DNA of 64,000 bases from Mycobacterium persicum (GTDB lineage Bacteria > Actinomycetota > Actinomycetes > Mycobacteriales > Mycobacteriaceae). The notes under the pieces are model-generated. The model searched no databases, was not told where the DNA came from, and saw nothing but the letters and a program-made list of their open reading frames with translations. Of this stretch, positions 7,856 through 16,279 are shown in pieces; the first letter of the stretch is position 1, and each line of letters begins with the position of its first letter. The position numbers and the translations under genes were made by a program. The DNA lies in contig NZ_MVIF01000020.1 in the NCBI RefSeq assembly GCF_002086675.1, forward strand, positions 1-64,000. The letters are read 5' to 3'.

Positions 7856-8845
7856 ATGCCTGAACAGCCGCCTATGCCCCCGCCCTCCGGCTATCCACCG
7901 CCGGCACCCGCGGGATATCCACCGGCCCCGAGCCAACCCGTGCATGACTTGCCGATGGCGGCCTACGCCTCGTGGTTCCGGCGGGTAGGCGCCTATCTCA
8001 TCGACCACCTGCTGGGGTTGGCGATCGGCGTGGCTCTCGGGATCGTCGGCGGGTTGATCATCGCCCGGGCCGGCGCGGGCTCACGCTTCCAGGGCGTCGT
8101 GGCGTTGATCGTCAATCTGGCGATGCTGGCGTACTGGGTCTGGAATTGGGTTTTGCGCCAAGGGATTACCGGCTCGACCGTGGGCAAGTCGGTGCTGAAG
8201 TTCAAGGTGCTCAGCGAACGGACCGGCGCGCCCATTGGCGTCGGATCGTCGATCGCGCGCTACTTCGCCCACTTTCTGGACGCGATCACCTTCGGCATCG
8301 GTTACCTGCTGCCGTTGTTCACCGCCAAGCGGCAGACGATCGCCGACATGCTCATGGATACGGTTTGCATACTCGACGAACCCCCTCGGGTGCCGAGTAG
8401 CCGCCAACCAAGACCGAGACTGCGAACGGCGCTCGGTGTCGTGGTGCTCGCTATCGCGGCCGCGCTCACCGTGCTGGCTTGTTTGAACACCACCAGCGGC
8501 TGGGTCTGCATGGGCGGCGCCCGGTATCCGCACTGCGGGCCGCAGGTATCGGTCGGCCCGATATCTTACGGCGCCCCAAAGATTTTCGATCCCTATGTCC
8601 AGGCGGCGCTGGTAACCCCGCTGTGGACCGCGGGAATCTTCATCCTGCGCCGGTACTACCGGGCGACCTACGTGCTGGTCCCGATCGCGGGCATCGTCGC
8701 GATGGTGATCTTCGCGCAGGGTCGTTACGAATGGGGTTGGCACCACAATTGGTTCGCGTTCCTGGCATGCGTTGCCGGGACCACGGCGACGTGCGTGCTG
8801 ATCGCGCGAGGCATCACCCGTTCCGTTGCGGCACGCCGGGTTTAG
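7856..8845 (+). CDS. RDD family membrane protein with Pro-rich N-terminus
   Basis: A 329-residue inner-membrane protein. Residues 1-30 are Pro-rich (MPEQPPMPPPSGYPPPAPAG). An RDD domain follows (about 35-180) with ASWFRRVGAYLIDHLL at its start, three membrane helices and the TVGKSVLKFKVL segment. Three or four more hydrophobic segments (about 195-320) fill the C-terminal half. The layout resembles mycobacterial proline-rich antigen type RDD proteins. The molecular function of RDD proteins is mostly unclear; some take part in ion or compatible-solute transport. Start ATG 7856 is chosen because the upstream frame is non-conserved in composition. It faces the toxin locus, and the 300 bases between them hold both promoters. 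Confidence 0.8.
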   Translation: MPEQPPMPPPSGYPPPAPAGYPPAPSQPVHDLPMAAYASWFRRVGAYLIDHLLGLAIGVALGIVGGLIIARAGAGSRFQGVVALIVNLAMLAYWVWNWVLRQGITGSTVGKSVLKFKVLSERTGAPIGVGSSIARYFAHFLDAITFGIGYLLPLFTAKRQTIADMLMDTVCILDEPPRVPSSRQPRPRLRTALGVVVLAIAAALTVLACLNTTSGWVCMGGARYPHCGPQVSVGPISYGAPKIFDPYVQAALVTPLWTAGIFILRRYYRATYVLVPIAGIVAMVIFAQGRYEWGWHHNWFAFLACVAGTTATCVLIARGITRSVAARRV

Positions 8846-8863
8846 CCAGGGATGGCCCGGCGA

Positions 8864-9184
8864 TCAACCTGCCGGCGGATACACACTCGTCACCTCCAGC
8901 AGCCGCATCACCGGCGGGGGATCGAACTGCAGCGCGTCGGACATGTGCAAGCTGCCGGCCGAGGCAATCATGTTGTCCAGGATCGCCTGCAGGTCAGCGC
9001 CTTCGATCTCGTAGAGCGCCACGTATGGCCCGTCATCGTTGACCGGTCTGAGGCGCCGCGCCGAGACGAATCCGTCGAGCGCCACCAATTCGGGAAGGTG
9101 GACGTCGTCGTACCAGCTGTGATATTCCGGTTCGCGTTCGGGTGAGCAGGGGCGAGTCTCGACATAGATGATTCCCTTGGCCAT
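8864..9184 (-). CDS. EthD-like dimeric alpha-beta barrel protein
   Basis: A 106-residue protein starting MAKGIIYVETRPCSPEREPE, with YHSWYDDVHLPELVALDGFVSARRLRP as its core. The pattern of an N-terminal beta strand followed by a WYDDVHxPE helix is that of EthD-like ferredoxin-fold proteins, which often accompany P450 or oxygenase systems. It lies 20 bases after the ferredoxin stop on the same strand, so it probably belongs to the ferredoxin transcript driven from the palindrome at 9530. Its substrate is unknown. Confidence 0.7.
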   Translation of the reverse strand: MAKGIIYVETRPCSPEREPEYHSWYDDVHLPELVALDGFVSARRLRPVNDDGPYVALYEIEGADLQAILDNMIASAGSLHMSDALQFDPPPVMRLLEVTSVYPPAG

Positions 9185-9204
9185 GGTCGGTGCCTCTCTG
9201 CTGA

Positions 9205-9486
9205 CTACTCGTAGCGCACCGTGATCGATGCGGTTTCGGGAACGCCCTGACAGGTCAGAATGTAGCCCTCGGCCACCTCGTCTTCCTCGAGCGCGTCGTT
9301 GACCCGCATGGTCGCGCTGCCCTCGACGAGCCTGGCCATGCAGGTTCCGCAGTTGCCGGCCTCGCAGCTGAACGGAGGGTCCAGGCCCGCCCGGCGGGCG
9401 CTTTCCAACAGCGTCTCGCCGGGTACCAGGGGCACCGATACCTTCTTGCGGTCGAGCTGGATCGTCACCATGCCGGACTCCGTCAT
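9205..9486 (-). CDS. Plant-type 2Fe-2S ferredoxin
   Basis: A 93-residue electron carrier. The cluster ligands are in CEAGNCGTC (residues 41-49, C-x4-C-x2-C) with the fourth Cys in ILTCQG near residue 79. This is the plant/putidaredoxin-like [2Fe-2S] fold that serves P450s or ring oxygenases. The start at 9486 is favoured because MTESGMVTIQLD begins the fold; an in-frame ATG at 9525 would add 13 residues. The gene is divergent from the fadD operon across a shared palindrome at 9530-9544. A P450 under the same palindrome is at 56.7 kb, a candidate redox partner by inference. Confidence 0.88.
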   Translation of the reverse strand: MTESGMVTIQLDRKKVSVPLVPGETLLESARRAGLDPPFSCEAGNCGTCMARLVEGSATMRVNDALEEDEVAEGYILTCQGVPETASITVRYE

Positions 9487-9529
9487 GACCGCCTTCTCGA
9501 ACCGACCAGCACTTGCATTCTTCATTACA

Positions 9530-9544
9530 GAGAATACTATTCTC
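9530..9544. promoter_or_regulatory. Palindromic operator GAGAATA-C-TATTCTC
   Basis: A perfect 7-bp-arm palindrome in the divergent promoter between ferredoxin (start 9486) and fadD (start 9599). The identical 15-mer recurs at 58883-58897, and close variants at 16241-16255 and 58043-58057. It is a likely TetR-type operator. A looser half-like sequence (GATAGTATCTTCTC) follows at about 9552-9565. Confidence 0.75.
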
Positions 9545-9598
9545 ATTGCGCGATAGTATCTTCTCAAGACAGTCAGTGCCCCGGGGAAGGAACCAGAA

Positions 9599-11011
9599 GT
9601 GACCGAGCCGGCCGCGCTCGTGGTCGAGGATCGGTGCTTCAGCCTGCGCGCGCTCGACGCAATGACCGACGATCTGGGTGCGGGCCTGCGGAAACGCGGT
9701 GTCGTCGCCGGCGAACGGGTCGCGATGATGGCGTCCAACCGGCCGGAGTTCGTCGCGGCGTTGCGCGCGATCTGGCGGTTGGGGGCGGCGGCGGTGTTGA
9801 TCAGCCCCGCCTGGAAGCGCGACGAGGTCGACCACGCCCTTGCCCAGACCCAACCGACCCACGCCGTCGGCGACCAGCCGGTGCTGTCCGACCTGATGCC
9901 GATGCTGGACCTGGACGACCCGATAGCGCCCGCAGCGCCGATGACGGGATCTCCGCGGCCCGGGGACGATGCGGTGCTGGTGTTCAGCTCGGGCACCACG
10001 GGTATGCCAAAAGCCGTGCGGCACACCCATGCATCGCTCGACGCCGCCGTTCGCCAGTGGCGCGATGCGCTGCAGCTGACCGCGCACGACCGCATTCAGG
10101 TCGCCACGCCGCCGTCGCACATCCTCGGCCTGCTCAACATCGTCACCGCCGTACGCACCGGCTCGTGGGTGCGGCTGCATCCGCGCTTCGACGTCGACCG
10201 GATATTGCAACACATCGAAAACGACCGCATCACAATCGAAATGGCGGTCGCGCCGATCGCACAGGCCTTCGCGTCGCATCCGCGGCTCGACTCCTACGAT
10301 CTGTCGTCGCTGCGGTTCATCATGTGGGGTGCCACACCGGTCACCGCCAGCATCGCGGAGACGGTGACCCGACGGACCGGTGTCGGCTGGGTGCCCGCCT
10401 ATGGCACCACCGAGTTACCGGTCATCGCCTGCAACCCCGTCCACCAGGCCCGCCTGGATTCGGTGGGGCGACCGGTTGCCGGTGTGGACGTGCGGATCGT
10501 GTCGCCGGACACCGGCGAACCGGTCGGCTCTGGGGACGTCGGTGAGATTCAGGCCCGCTCGGCGTCGCTGATGGCCGGCTATCTGCCGGCCGCGGCCGGT
10601 GCTGAGGTGTGGTGCGACAGCTGGTATCGCACCGGGGACGTCGGCTGGCTCGACGACGAGGGTTGGCTCCGAATTACCGACCGGCTCAAGGAGATGATCA
10701 AAGTGCGCGGGTTCCAGGTCGCGCCGGCCGAAGTCGAGACCGTGTTGCACGGTCATCCGGCGGTCCGCGATTGCGCGGTATTCGGTGTTCCCGACGGCAT
10801 CAACGGGGAAGCGGTCGTCGCCGCGGTCGCCACGCATACGCCCGGCAACGCCGGGGTCGCCGCCGAGCTCACCGAGCGGGTAGCGGCGAGGCTGGCGCCC
10901 TACAAACGGCTGAGCCGGGTCGTGTTTGTGCCCGACATTCCCCGCTTGCCGTCGGGCAAGGTGCTGCGCCGAGTGCTCAAGGAGCTTCATGGATGTCCGT
11001 CTGACCGCTGA
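9599..11011 (+). CDS. Acyl-CoA synthetase (FadD, AMP-ligase superfamily)
   Basis: Activates a carboxylic acid to its CoA thioester via the acyl-adenylate. Landmarks are the P-loop SSGTTGMPKA (about residue 131), YGTTE (about 267), the WYRTGDVG aspartate motif (about 343), and the C-terminal LPSGKVLRR with the catalytic Lys. At 470 residues it is shorter than most FadDs (500-550), mainly at the N-terminus. The GTG start has GAAGGA at 9584-9589. It leads an operon of overlapping genes (fadE, fadE, ECH), so the acid it activates presumably enters that beta-oxidation round. The promoter carries the GAGAATA palindrome. Substrate is unknown; steroid side-chain-like or branched acids are possible. 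Confidence 0.88.
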   Translation: MTEPAALVVEDRCFSLRALDAMTDDLGAGLRKRGVVAGERVAMMASNRPEFVAALRAIWRLGAAAVLISPAWKRDEVDHALAQTQPTHAVGDQPVLSDLMPMLDLDDPIAPAAPMTGSPRPGDDAVLVFSSGTTGMPKAVRHTHASLDAAVRQWRDALQLTAHDRIQVATPPSHILGLLNIVTAVRTGSWVRLHPRFDVDRILQHIENDRITIEMAVAPIAQAFASHPRLDSYDLSSLRFIMWGATPVTASIAETVTRRTGVGWVPAYGTTELPVIACNPVHQARLDSVGRPVAGVDVRIVSPDTGEPVGSGDVGEIQARSASLMAGYLPAAAGAEVWCDSWYRTGDVGWLDDEGWLRITDRLKEMIKVRGFQVAPAEVETVLHGHPAVRDCAVFGVPDGINGEAVVAAVATHTPGNAGVAAELTERVAARLAPYKRLSRVVFVPDIPRLPSGKVLRRVLKELHGCPSDR

Positions 11012-11894
11012 ACAACAGCAATTGCGCGACGCCGCAACAAAATTGGCTGACGACCTGGGGCCCGGGTCGGTATCGGACCTGGCTGGTGAGGACCGGATTG
11101 CCCGGCTGGACCGCCAGATTGCCGCGACGGGCTGGCGATCGCTACGTTCCGACGGGGCTTCAGGCGTCGAAGTCGCCATCATCGCGGAGGAATTCGGCCG
11201 CCGACTGGTCGATGCCCCGTTTCTCGGGCCGGTGCTGGCCGACGACCTGGCCCGCCACCTGGACACCGAGCGTGGCGACTCGACCATCGCCGTCGACGGC
11301 CTGGCATTCGATACCCGCGGCTATCGGCGGGCCCTGCTGCTATCGGGCACCACAGTGCTTGCGGCTGAACTAGATACGGGCCACGCCGGTGCGGACCTGA
11401 CCAGGGTGACGACGGGCATTGTCGAACCGCCGCTGCCCGTCGGCGAGTTATCTGCCGACGCCGCCGGACGATGGCGAGCGCTCGCGCTGGTAGCCACCGC
11501 GGCGGATCTGGTCGGTGACGCCCGCGGCGTGCACACGCTGGCCTGCGACTACGCGAAAATCCGCGAACAGTACGGCAAGCCGATCGGTTCGTATCAGGCC
11601 GTCGCGCACCTGCTGGCCGAAAGCCTGGCCCTGATCGAAGGTTCCATCAGCATCCTGCGGCACGCCGCCTGGGCGGTCGACGAACTGGAACCGCCGGAAG
11701 CTGTTCGCGCTGCCCGGGTCGCCAAGGTGTACTGCGCGCGTGCCACCCAAACGGTCTGCGAGACCGCGGTGCAGGTACACGGCGGCATCGGCAATACCTG
11801 GGATTGTCTGGCGCATGTGTATCTACGCCGGGCCTTGACGTCGACCAACCTGTGGCCGGTGAGCCTGAAGGAGGTCGGTCGTGGACTTTCGTGA
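10989..11894 (+). CDS. Acyl-CoA dehydrogenase, small or non-canonical subunit (FadE)
   Basis: A 301-residue acyl-CoA dehydrogenase-fold protein, shorter than the ~380 of a homomeric enzyme. The N-terminal helices (MDVRLTAEQQQLRDAATKLA) and the C-terminal helical domain are visible (YAKIREQYGKPIGSYQAVAH; QVHGGIGNTWDCLAHVYLRR). The central beta domain is reduced. It overlaps the end of fadD by 23 bases and the next fadE by 14. Adjacent short and long fadE genes in mycobacteria encode alpha2-beta2 heterotetramers used on steroid or bulky side chains (FadE28-FadE29 type). I expect this protein to pair with the 11881 product. Confidence 0.85.
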   Translation: MDVRLTAEQQQLRDAATKLADDLGPGSVSDLAGEDRIARLDRQIAATGWRSLRSDGASGVEVAIIAEEFGRRLVDAPFLGPVLADDLARHLDTERGDSTIAVDGLAFDTRGYRRALLLSGTTVLAAELDTGHAGADLTRVTTGIVEPPLPVGELSADAAGRWRALALVATAADLVGDARGVHTLACDYAKIREQYGKPIGSYQAVAHLLAESLALIEGSISILRHAAWAVDELEPPEAVRAARVAKVYCARATQTVCETAVQVHGGIGNTWDCLAHVYLRRALTSTNLWPVSLKEVGRGLS

Positions 11895-12969
11895 TTCTCC
11901 ACAGGAGGCCGCTTTCCGGGAACGACTGCGAGCCTGGCTTACCTTGCATGCCAAGGAGTTCTGCGCTACCGGCGACGAATACTGGACCCGGCAGGCCGAT
12001 TGGCATCGGGCGCTCTACCGAGCCGGGTTCTTCGGGTTGTCCTGGCCGCGCGAGTACGGCGGCCAGGAGTTGCCGCCGGTCTACGACGTCATCGTCGACG
12101 AAGAGCTGGCGCGTGCCGGCGCGCCGCCGCGCCCCAGCGTGGGCTACCTGGTCTTCGGGATCGGCAGGCACGGCAACGACGCACTGCGGCAACGCTTCCT
12201 GCCCGGCATCATCGACGGCACCCAGCGCTGGTGTCAGGGCTTCAGCGAGCCGGGTGCGGGCTCGGATCTGGCGTCGCTGACCACCACCGCCACCCGCGAG
12301 GGCGACCGCTATGTGGTGCACGGACACAAGATCTGGACCAGCTACTCCGACGTCGCCGACTGGTGTCTGCTGCTGGCCCGCACCGATCGGGAAGCGCAGC
12401 GCCATCGCGGCCTGTCGGCGTTCGTCATCGAGATGAAACAGCCTGGCGTGCAACAACGTACGCTGCGCATGATGAACGGCGTCAGCAACGAATTCGGTCA
12501 GGTGTTCTTCGACGGTGCCACCGTTCCCGCGAACCGGATGGTGGGCGATCCCGGTGACGGCTGGGCGGTTGCCATGACGGTGGTCGGGCACGAACGCGAG
12601 CCGTCGACGCTGGGCTATGCGGCCCGCTACGCCAAGCTGGTACGAGAGCTGCTGGCGCACAACGATGACCCGGTACCCGACGAACTCGCATGGGCGGCGG
12701 TCCAGGCGGAGATGTTGACCCACCACGTCCGCCGAAGGCTGTCCGAACAGCTCGACGGGATCTCGCACGGACCCGAAGGATCGCTGGACAAGCTGCTGAT
12801 GACGTGGGTGGAGCAATCCGTCGGACACGCCGCACTGGCCGTCGGCGGAACGCGCGACCCGGACCTGCTCAGCGCCTACCTGTACAGCCGCGCGCAAAGC
12901 GTGATGGGCGGCACGTCACAGATACAGAAGAACATCATCGCGTCGCGAATCCTGGGATTGGGAGTCTGA
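11881..12969 (+). CDS. Acyl-CoA dehydrogenase, FAD-binding subunit (FadE)
   Basis: A 362-residue subunit with the full FAD-binding beta domain: WCQGFSEPGAGSDLASL (about residue 117) and HGHKIWTSYSDVADW (about 147). The C-terminal signature is YSRAQSVMGGTSQIQKNIIASRILGLG. GTG start with AAGGAGGT at 11868-11875, within the previous gene. It directly abuts the enoyl-CoA hydratase. With the preceding small subunit it should form the heteromeric dehydrogenase that makes the 2,3-enoyl-CoA for that hydratase. Confidence 0.9.
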   Translation: MDFRDSPQEAAFRERLRAWLTLHAKEFCATGDEYWTRQADWHRALYRAGFFGLSWPREYGGQELPPVYDVIVDEELARAGAPPRPSVGYLVFGIGRHGNDALRQRFLPGIIDGTQRWCQGFSEPGAGSDLASLTTTATREGDRYVVHGHKIWTSYSDVADWCLLLARTDREAQRHRGLSAFVIEMKQPGVQQRTLRMMNGVSNEFGQVFFDGATVPANRMVGDPGDGWAVAMTVVGHEREPSTLGYAARYAKLVRELLAHNDDPVPDELAWAAVQAEMLTHHVRRRLSEQLDGISHGPEGSLDKLLMTWVEQSVGHAALAVGGTRDPDLLSAYLYSRAQSVMGGTSQIQKNIIASRILGLGV

Positions 12970-13737
12970 ATGTACGACATGCCAGCAGAAATCGACGTTC
13001 GAGCCGACGGGGCGTTACGGATCATCACCCTCAACCGCCCCGATTCCCTCAACGCCGTCAACGACAATCTGCACGTCGGGCTGGCGCAGCTGTGGCCGCG
13101 TTTGAGCGACGATCGCACTGCCCGCGCCGCGGTGCTCACCGGCGCCGGCCGGGCGTTCTCGGCGGGCGGCGATTTCACGTATCTGGCCGAGTTGGCCCAC
13201 GACGCCGATCTGCGCGCCAAGACCATCGCGCACGGGCGCGACATCGTGCTGGGTATGGCACGCTGCCGAGTGCCGGTGGTGGCAGCGGTCAACGGCCCGG
13301 CCGTCGGGCTGGGCTGCAGCCTGGTCGCGCTGAGTGACATCGTCTACATCGCCGAAGACGCCTACCTTGCCGACCCGCATGTGCAGGTGGGATTGGTGGC
13401 CGCGGACGGCGGTCCGCTGACCTGGCCGTTGCACATCAGCCTGATGCTGGCCAAGGAATACGCGTTGACCGGCACCCGAATTCGCGCTCAGCGAGCCGTC
13501 GAACTCGGGCTGGCCAACCATGTCGTCGCCGACCCGGTCGCCGAGGCGGTGGCCTGCGCCCAGCGAATCATGGAGTTGCCCCAGCAGGCCGTCGAGAGCA
13601 CCAAGCGGGTGCTCAACATCCACCTCGAACGTGCGGTGCTGGCCAGCCTGGACTATGCCCTGTCGGCCGAACAGCAGTCGTTCGTCACGGAGGATTTCCG
13701 GTCGATCATCGGCAAGCTGACGGCGGGCAAGAACTGA
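12970..13737 (+). CDS. Enoyl-CoA hydratase/isomerase family protein
   Basis: A 255-residue crotonase-fold enzyme starting at the base after the fadE stop. The oxyanion-hole segments are LTGAGRAFSAGGDF (about residue 57-70) and NGPAVGLGCSLVALSD (about 110-125). The position of the first catalytic Glu is Pro-Ala-Val-Gly rather than a clear GGxxE, so isomerase or another crotonase activity is possible. It is the last gene of the fadD-fadE-fadE operon and would hydrate the enoyl-CoA. Confidence 0.87.
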   Translation: MYDMPAEIDVRADGALRIITLNRPDSLNAVNDNLHVGLAQLWPRLSDDRTARAAVLTGAGRAFSAGGDFTYLAELAHDADLRAKTIAHGRDIVLGMARCRVPVVAAVNGPAVGLGCSLVALSDIVYIAEDAYLADPHVQVGLVAADGGPLTWPLHISLMLAKEYALTGTRIRAQRAVELGLANHVVADPVAEAVACAQRIMELPQQAVESTKRVLNIHLERAVLASLDYALSAEQQSFVTEDFRSIIGKLTAGKN

Positions 13738-13776
13738 CGAGCGCGGCGACATTTCGGGCCGGTTTCGGCCGCGGCG

Positions 13777-14664
13777 TTACGCCCGCACGGGGCCGCCACG
13801 GTCATGTTCCCGCAGGAAGTCCCGCAGCAGCGCGTCGAACCGGTCCGGTTCTTCGATGAAGGGCAGGTGAGCACTTCGCTCGAAGAGCTCGAACCGCGAG
13901 CCGGCGATACGGTGGTGCATGTCGCGCATGTGTTCCGGCGAACATTCGTCATACCTGCCGGCGATCAGCAGCGTTGGCAAGCTGATCTCAGCCAACCGAT
14001 CGACAATGTCCCAGGATCGGATGGTGCCGACAATGTGAAAGTCGCTGGGGCCGAACATCGTTTCGAAAATCTCGGCGCCCATGTTGCGGAATGCTTCGTA
14101 GAGTTCGACGGGCCAGGGTCGGGTGCGGCACAGATACGTCTCGTTCCAGGTGGTGATCGCGGCCTGGTATTCGGCGGAATGCGTGGTGCCGGCGGCTTCG
14201 TGGCGGTCGATGGCGGCTTGGGTCGCCGGGTCCAACGTTGACTTCAGTCGGATCACGTGGTCGGCGAACTGTGGTATGGACGCGGTGCTGTTCGAGATGA
14301 TCAGGCTGACGGCACCGGACGGCACGTCAAGGACATACTGCTGGGCGAGCATCCCGCCCCAGGAGTTGCCGAAGATGTGAAAGTCATTGAGGCCCAGCGC
14401 GGTTACCACGTCATCCATTTCGGCCACCGAGCGTTGCATCGTCCACAGATCCGGATTCGGCGGGCAGTCGGAGTTCCCGCAGCCGAGCTGATCCCAGAAG
14501 ATGACTTCGCGCTCGGTTGCCAGACGTTCTAGCGAGGTCAAGTAGTAGTGCGGCAGACCCGGGCCGCCGTGCACCACCAGCAGCGGAAGACCAGGTCCGC
14601 CGCCGACCCGCTTGAACCACACGTTTCCGCCCGGGACCGCGATTGTCGCCTCTGGTCGAGTCAT
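13777..14664 (-). CDS. Proline iminopeptidase-family alpha/beta hydrolase
   Basis: A 295-residue hydrolase of the S33 (tricorn interacting factor/proline iminopeptidase) group. It has the oxyanion motif HGGPG (about residue 33), WDQLGCGNSDCP, the nucleophile GNSWGGMLAQQY (Ser at about 100), an acid in GRYDECSPEH, and a C-terminal His in ERSAHLPFIEEP. It may cleave N-terminal prolines or hydrolyse small esters or amides. It runs convergent to the fadD operon with 39 bases between. Start 14664 (MTRPEATIAVPGG) is chosen because the upstream open frame is non-conserved. Confidence 0.85.
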   Translation of the reverse strand: MTRPEATIAVPGGNVWFKRVGGGPGLPLLVVHGGPGLPHYYLTSLERLATEREVIFWDQLGCGNSDCPPNPDLWTMQRSVAEMDDVVTALGLNDFHIFGNSWGGMLAQQYVLDVPSGAVSLIISNSTASIPQFADHVIRLKSTLDPATQAAIDRHEAAGTTHSAEYQAAITTWNETYLCRTRPWPVELYEAFRNMGAEIFETMFGPSDFHIVGTIRSWDIVDRLAEISLPTLLIAGRYDECSPEHMRDMHHRIAGSRFELFERSAHLPFIEEPDRFDALLRDFLREHDRGGPVRA

Positions 14665-14875
14665 GCCACCAGCCAACCACCGGCCCCGACGAAGGCTGTA
14701 TTGCGCAGGTCCGCCGCCCGCCGGCGTGGGCCGACTCCAGCTTGCACCGGCGGTGATTCCGACTTGACACCGATCTTGCTCAAGCGGAAGGTCGATCCGA
14801 CTGTACAAGTCGAGTCCGAGAGAAAGACCCGGGAATGGGAGTTTGCTCGTCGAGCAACGGTATGGGGGTGGACCT

Positions 14876-15277
14876 GTGAAGACCTTCACCATGATTCCGC
14901 GTGCGGTGTTTGTAGTCCTGGCATCATTTCTCTCGGTGTCGTCGATGACGCCCCCGCTGGCACGGGCCGAGGGCACTGCATGCGAAAGCCGTGGTTTCGA
15001 CTTAGCAACCTGCGATCAGTACTTCCTCGATGACCTGAGAAAGCGCGGTGTCCCGTTTACGGACCCTGGGGCGGCGATCAGGATCGGTCATGGCACCGCT
15101 GACTACCTGACCCAGCACCCCACGATGAAGGGGATCACAGCCATAGCCAACAGGCTCATCAAGGATAATTCGAATGTGAATTTCACCGTCCAAAATGCGG
15201 TCAACTTCATCAAAGTCTCGGCGCATTACTACGGACCGCCGGGTTTGGAGGAGCAACTCGAGGCGGCGGCATCATAA
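14876..15277 (+). CDS. Secreted DUF732-type small protein
   Basis: 133 residues from GTG 14876. A signal peptide (KTFTMIPRAVFVVLASFLSV...PPLARA, cleavage near ARA-EG) is followed by a DUF732-like mature part: CDQYFLDDLRKRGVPFTDPG, then GHGTADYLTQHPTMKG and a C-terminal helix. Two Cys near the mature N-terminus could form a disulfide. DUF732 proteins are abundant exported mycobacterial proteins without a known function. An upstream in-frame ATG at 14843 is possible but would bury the signal peptide. Confidence 0.8.
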   Translation: MKTFTMIPRAVFVVLASFLSVSSMTPPLARAEGTACESRGFDLATCDQYFLDDLRKRGVPFTDPGAAIRIGHGTADYLTQHPTMKGITAIANRLIKDNSNVNFTVQNAVNFIKVSAHYYGPPGLEEQLEAAAS

Positions 15278-15293
15278 GCCTTAAGGTGGCAGA

Positions 15294-15560
15294 TTACTGC
15301 TGGCCTCGGTCCGCGTGAAGATCAGAGAAATCGCTCGGACCAGAAAAACCGTTCTTGATCGCCGTGGTTAGCTGTTGCGGGTTCGCAGTCGGTGCATTGC
15401 CGAGACTGTCGGGCGGGCAAGCAGTGTCGTCGGCACAGTTGAGTGCGACGGAGCCGATGCCATCGGTGGGGTCCGTGGCGGGGTCGGCCATGGCGGGCGC
15501 TGCCGCCCCGACGGCGGCGCCGAGGACGATGGCCGCGCCAACCAGTACTTTCGTCAACAT
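15294..15560 (-). CDS. Small secreted hypothetical protein
   Basis: An 88-residue protein with a clear signal peptide (MLTKVLVGAAIVLGAAVGAA..., cleavage AMA-DP near residue 24). The mature part is hydrophilic with two Cys (NCADDTACPPDSLGN), likely a disulfide. Small proteins of this kind are common among mycobacterial culture-filtrate proteins. It converges on the DUF732 gene. No known domain recognised. Confidence 0.65.
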   Translation of the reverse strand: MLTKVLVGAAIVLGAAVGAAAPAMADPATDPTDGIGSVALNCADDTACPPDSLGNAPTANPQQLTTAIKNGFSGPSDFSDLHADRGQQ

Positions 15561-15711
15561 AGGGTTTCTCCTAAATCGGTTGCTTGGCATCGTACGCTCC
15601 GCCGGTCTTGGCTGGCGTCGGTCGCAGGTTCCAGTCGCCCTCCGCAGCCATTGCCGGTGTGCTTTTCCGAGTCATTTCGGGTACTTGTGTGGTCCGCGCG
15701 GTCGACAGTCA

Positions 15712-16089
15712 TTAGCCGAAGGTCGCGGGGCCGCCCAGCGAGGATCCGAACGCCATTGCCAGCCCGGCCAGATAGGTCACGATGACAATCGCGAGACCCA
15801 GCGCGGGCCAAGTCCACCTCGCAGTGGCCCTGCGGCGCGCCACGATGAGCCCGGCGATGGCGACGACGACACCGACCAGGATTCCGGCGAGGGTGACTAC
15901 ACCGCCCGTGGCCAAGAGGTCCGGGTTGCAGGTCCCTTCGGGCGAGACTTTGTACGAGCAGCGGGCCGCATTGTTGAAGGCGTAGGTGCCCAAGTAGGAG
16001 CCGATCGCCCCCAGCGGCACCAGGACCGTCAGGATCGGCGTTAACACGACGTCGGCGGTGCTTGGCGGGCGTACTTCATCAGGGGGCAT
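15712..16089 (-). CDS. Small membrane protein, unknown function
   Basis: A 125-residue protein with three hydrophobic segments (about residues 15-38, 60-85 and 95-118) and an exported loop containing two Cys (ARCSYKVSPEGTCNPD). Start 16089 has AGGAG about 9 bases upstream; a longer frame to 16155 is open. Not recognised. The intergenic region to the divergent thiolase holds the operator at 16241, about 150 bases upstream of this start, so co-regulation is possible but not shown. Confidence 0.65.
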   Translation of the reverse strand: MPPDEVRPPSTADVVLTPILTVLVPLGAIGSYLGTYAFNNAARCSYKVSPEGTCNPDLLATGGVVTLAGILVGVVVAIAGLIVARRRATARWTWPALGLAIVIVTYLAGLAMAFGSSLGGPATFG

Positions 16090-16240
16090 TTGCTTGCTCC
16101 TGTGTGCAGGGGTGGTGGGTGTTGCCGGCGTTGCGCAGCCCGGGGTCGGTTCCATAGTGAACTAGCGAATGTCGCCGGGGACAATGCCTATCCCCAGGTC
16201 GCGGCATCCGTCCTTCTTGCAACTCGCACTCTCAGAATGA

Positions 16241-16255
16241 GAGAATAGTGTTCTC
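16241..16255. promoter_or_regulatory. Variant GAGAATA palindrome upstream of thiolase
   Basis: GAGAATA-G-TGTTCTC, 6 of 7 arm positions paired, lies 24 bases before the thiolase start. Another half (CAGAATGAGA) is next to it at 16233-16242. Same motif family as 9530 and 58883. Confidence 0.65.
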
Positions 16256-16279
16256 GCCAATCTGTGGATGGAGAAGACT

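Noticed and set aside
9552-9565. Second operator copy GATAGTATCTTCTC next to the 9530 palindrome
   Set aside because: Only one arm resembles the motif; kept as a note, not a feature.
8864-10279. One 471-residue minus-strand protein fusing ferredoxin region and EthD-like protein
   Set aside because: The EthD-like part is in this frame but the ferredoxin is in another, and the upstream part is antisense to fadD.
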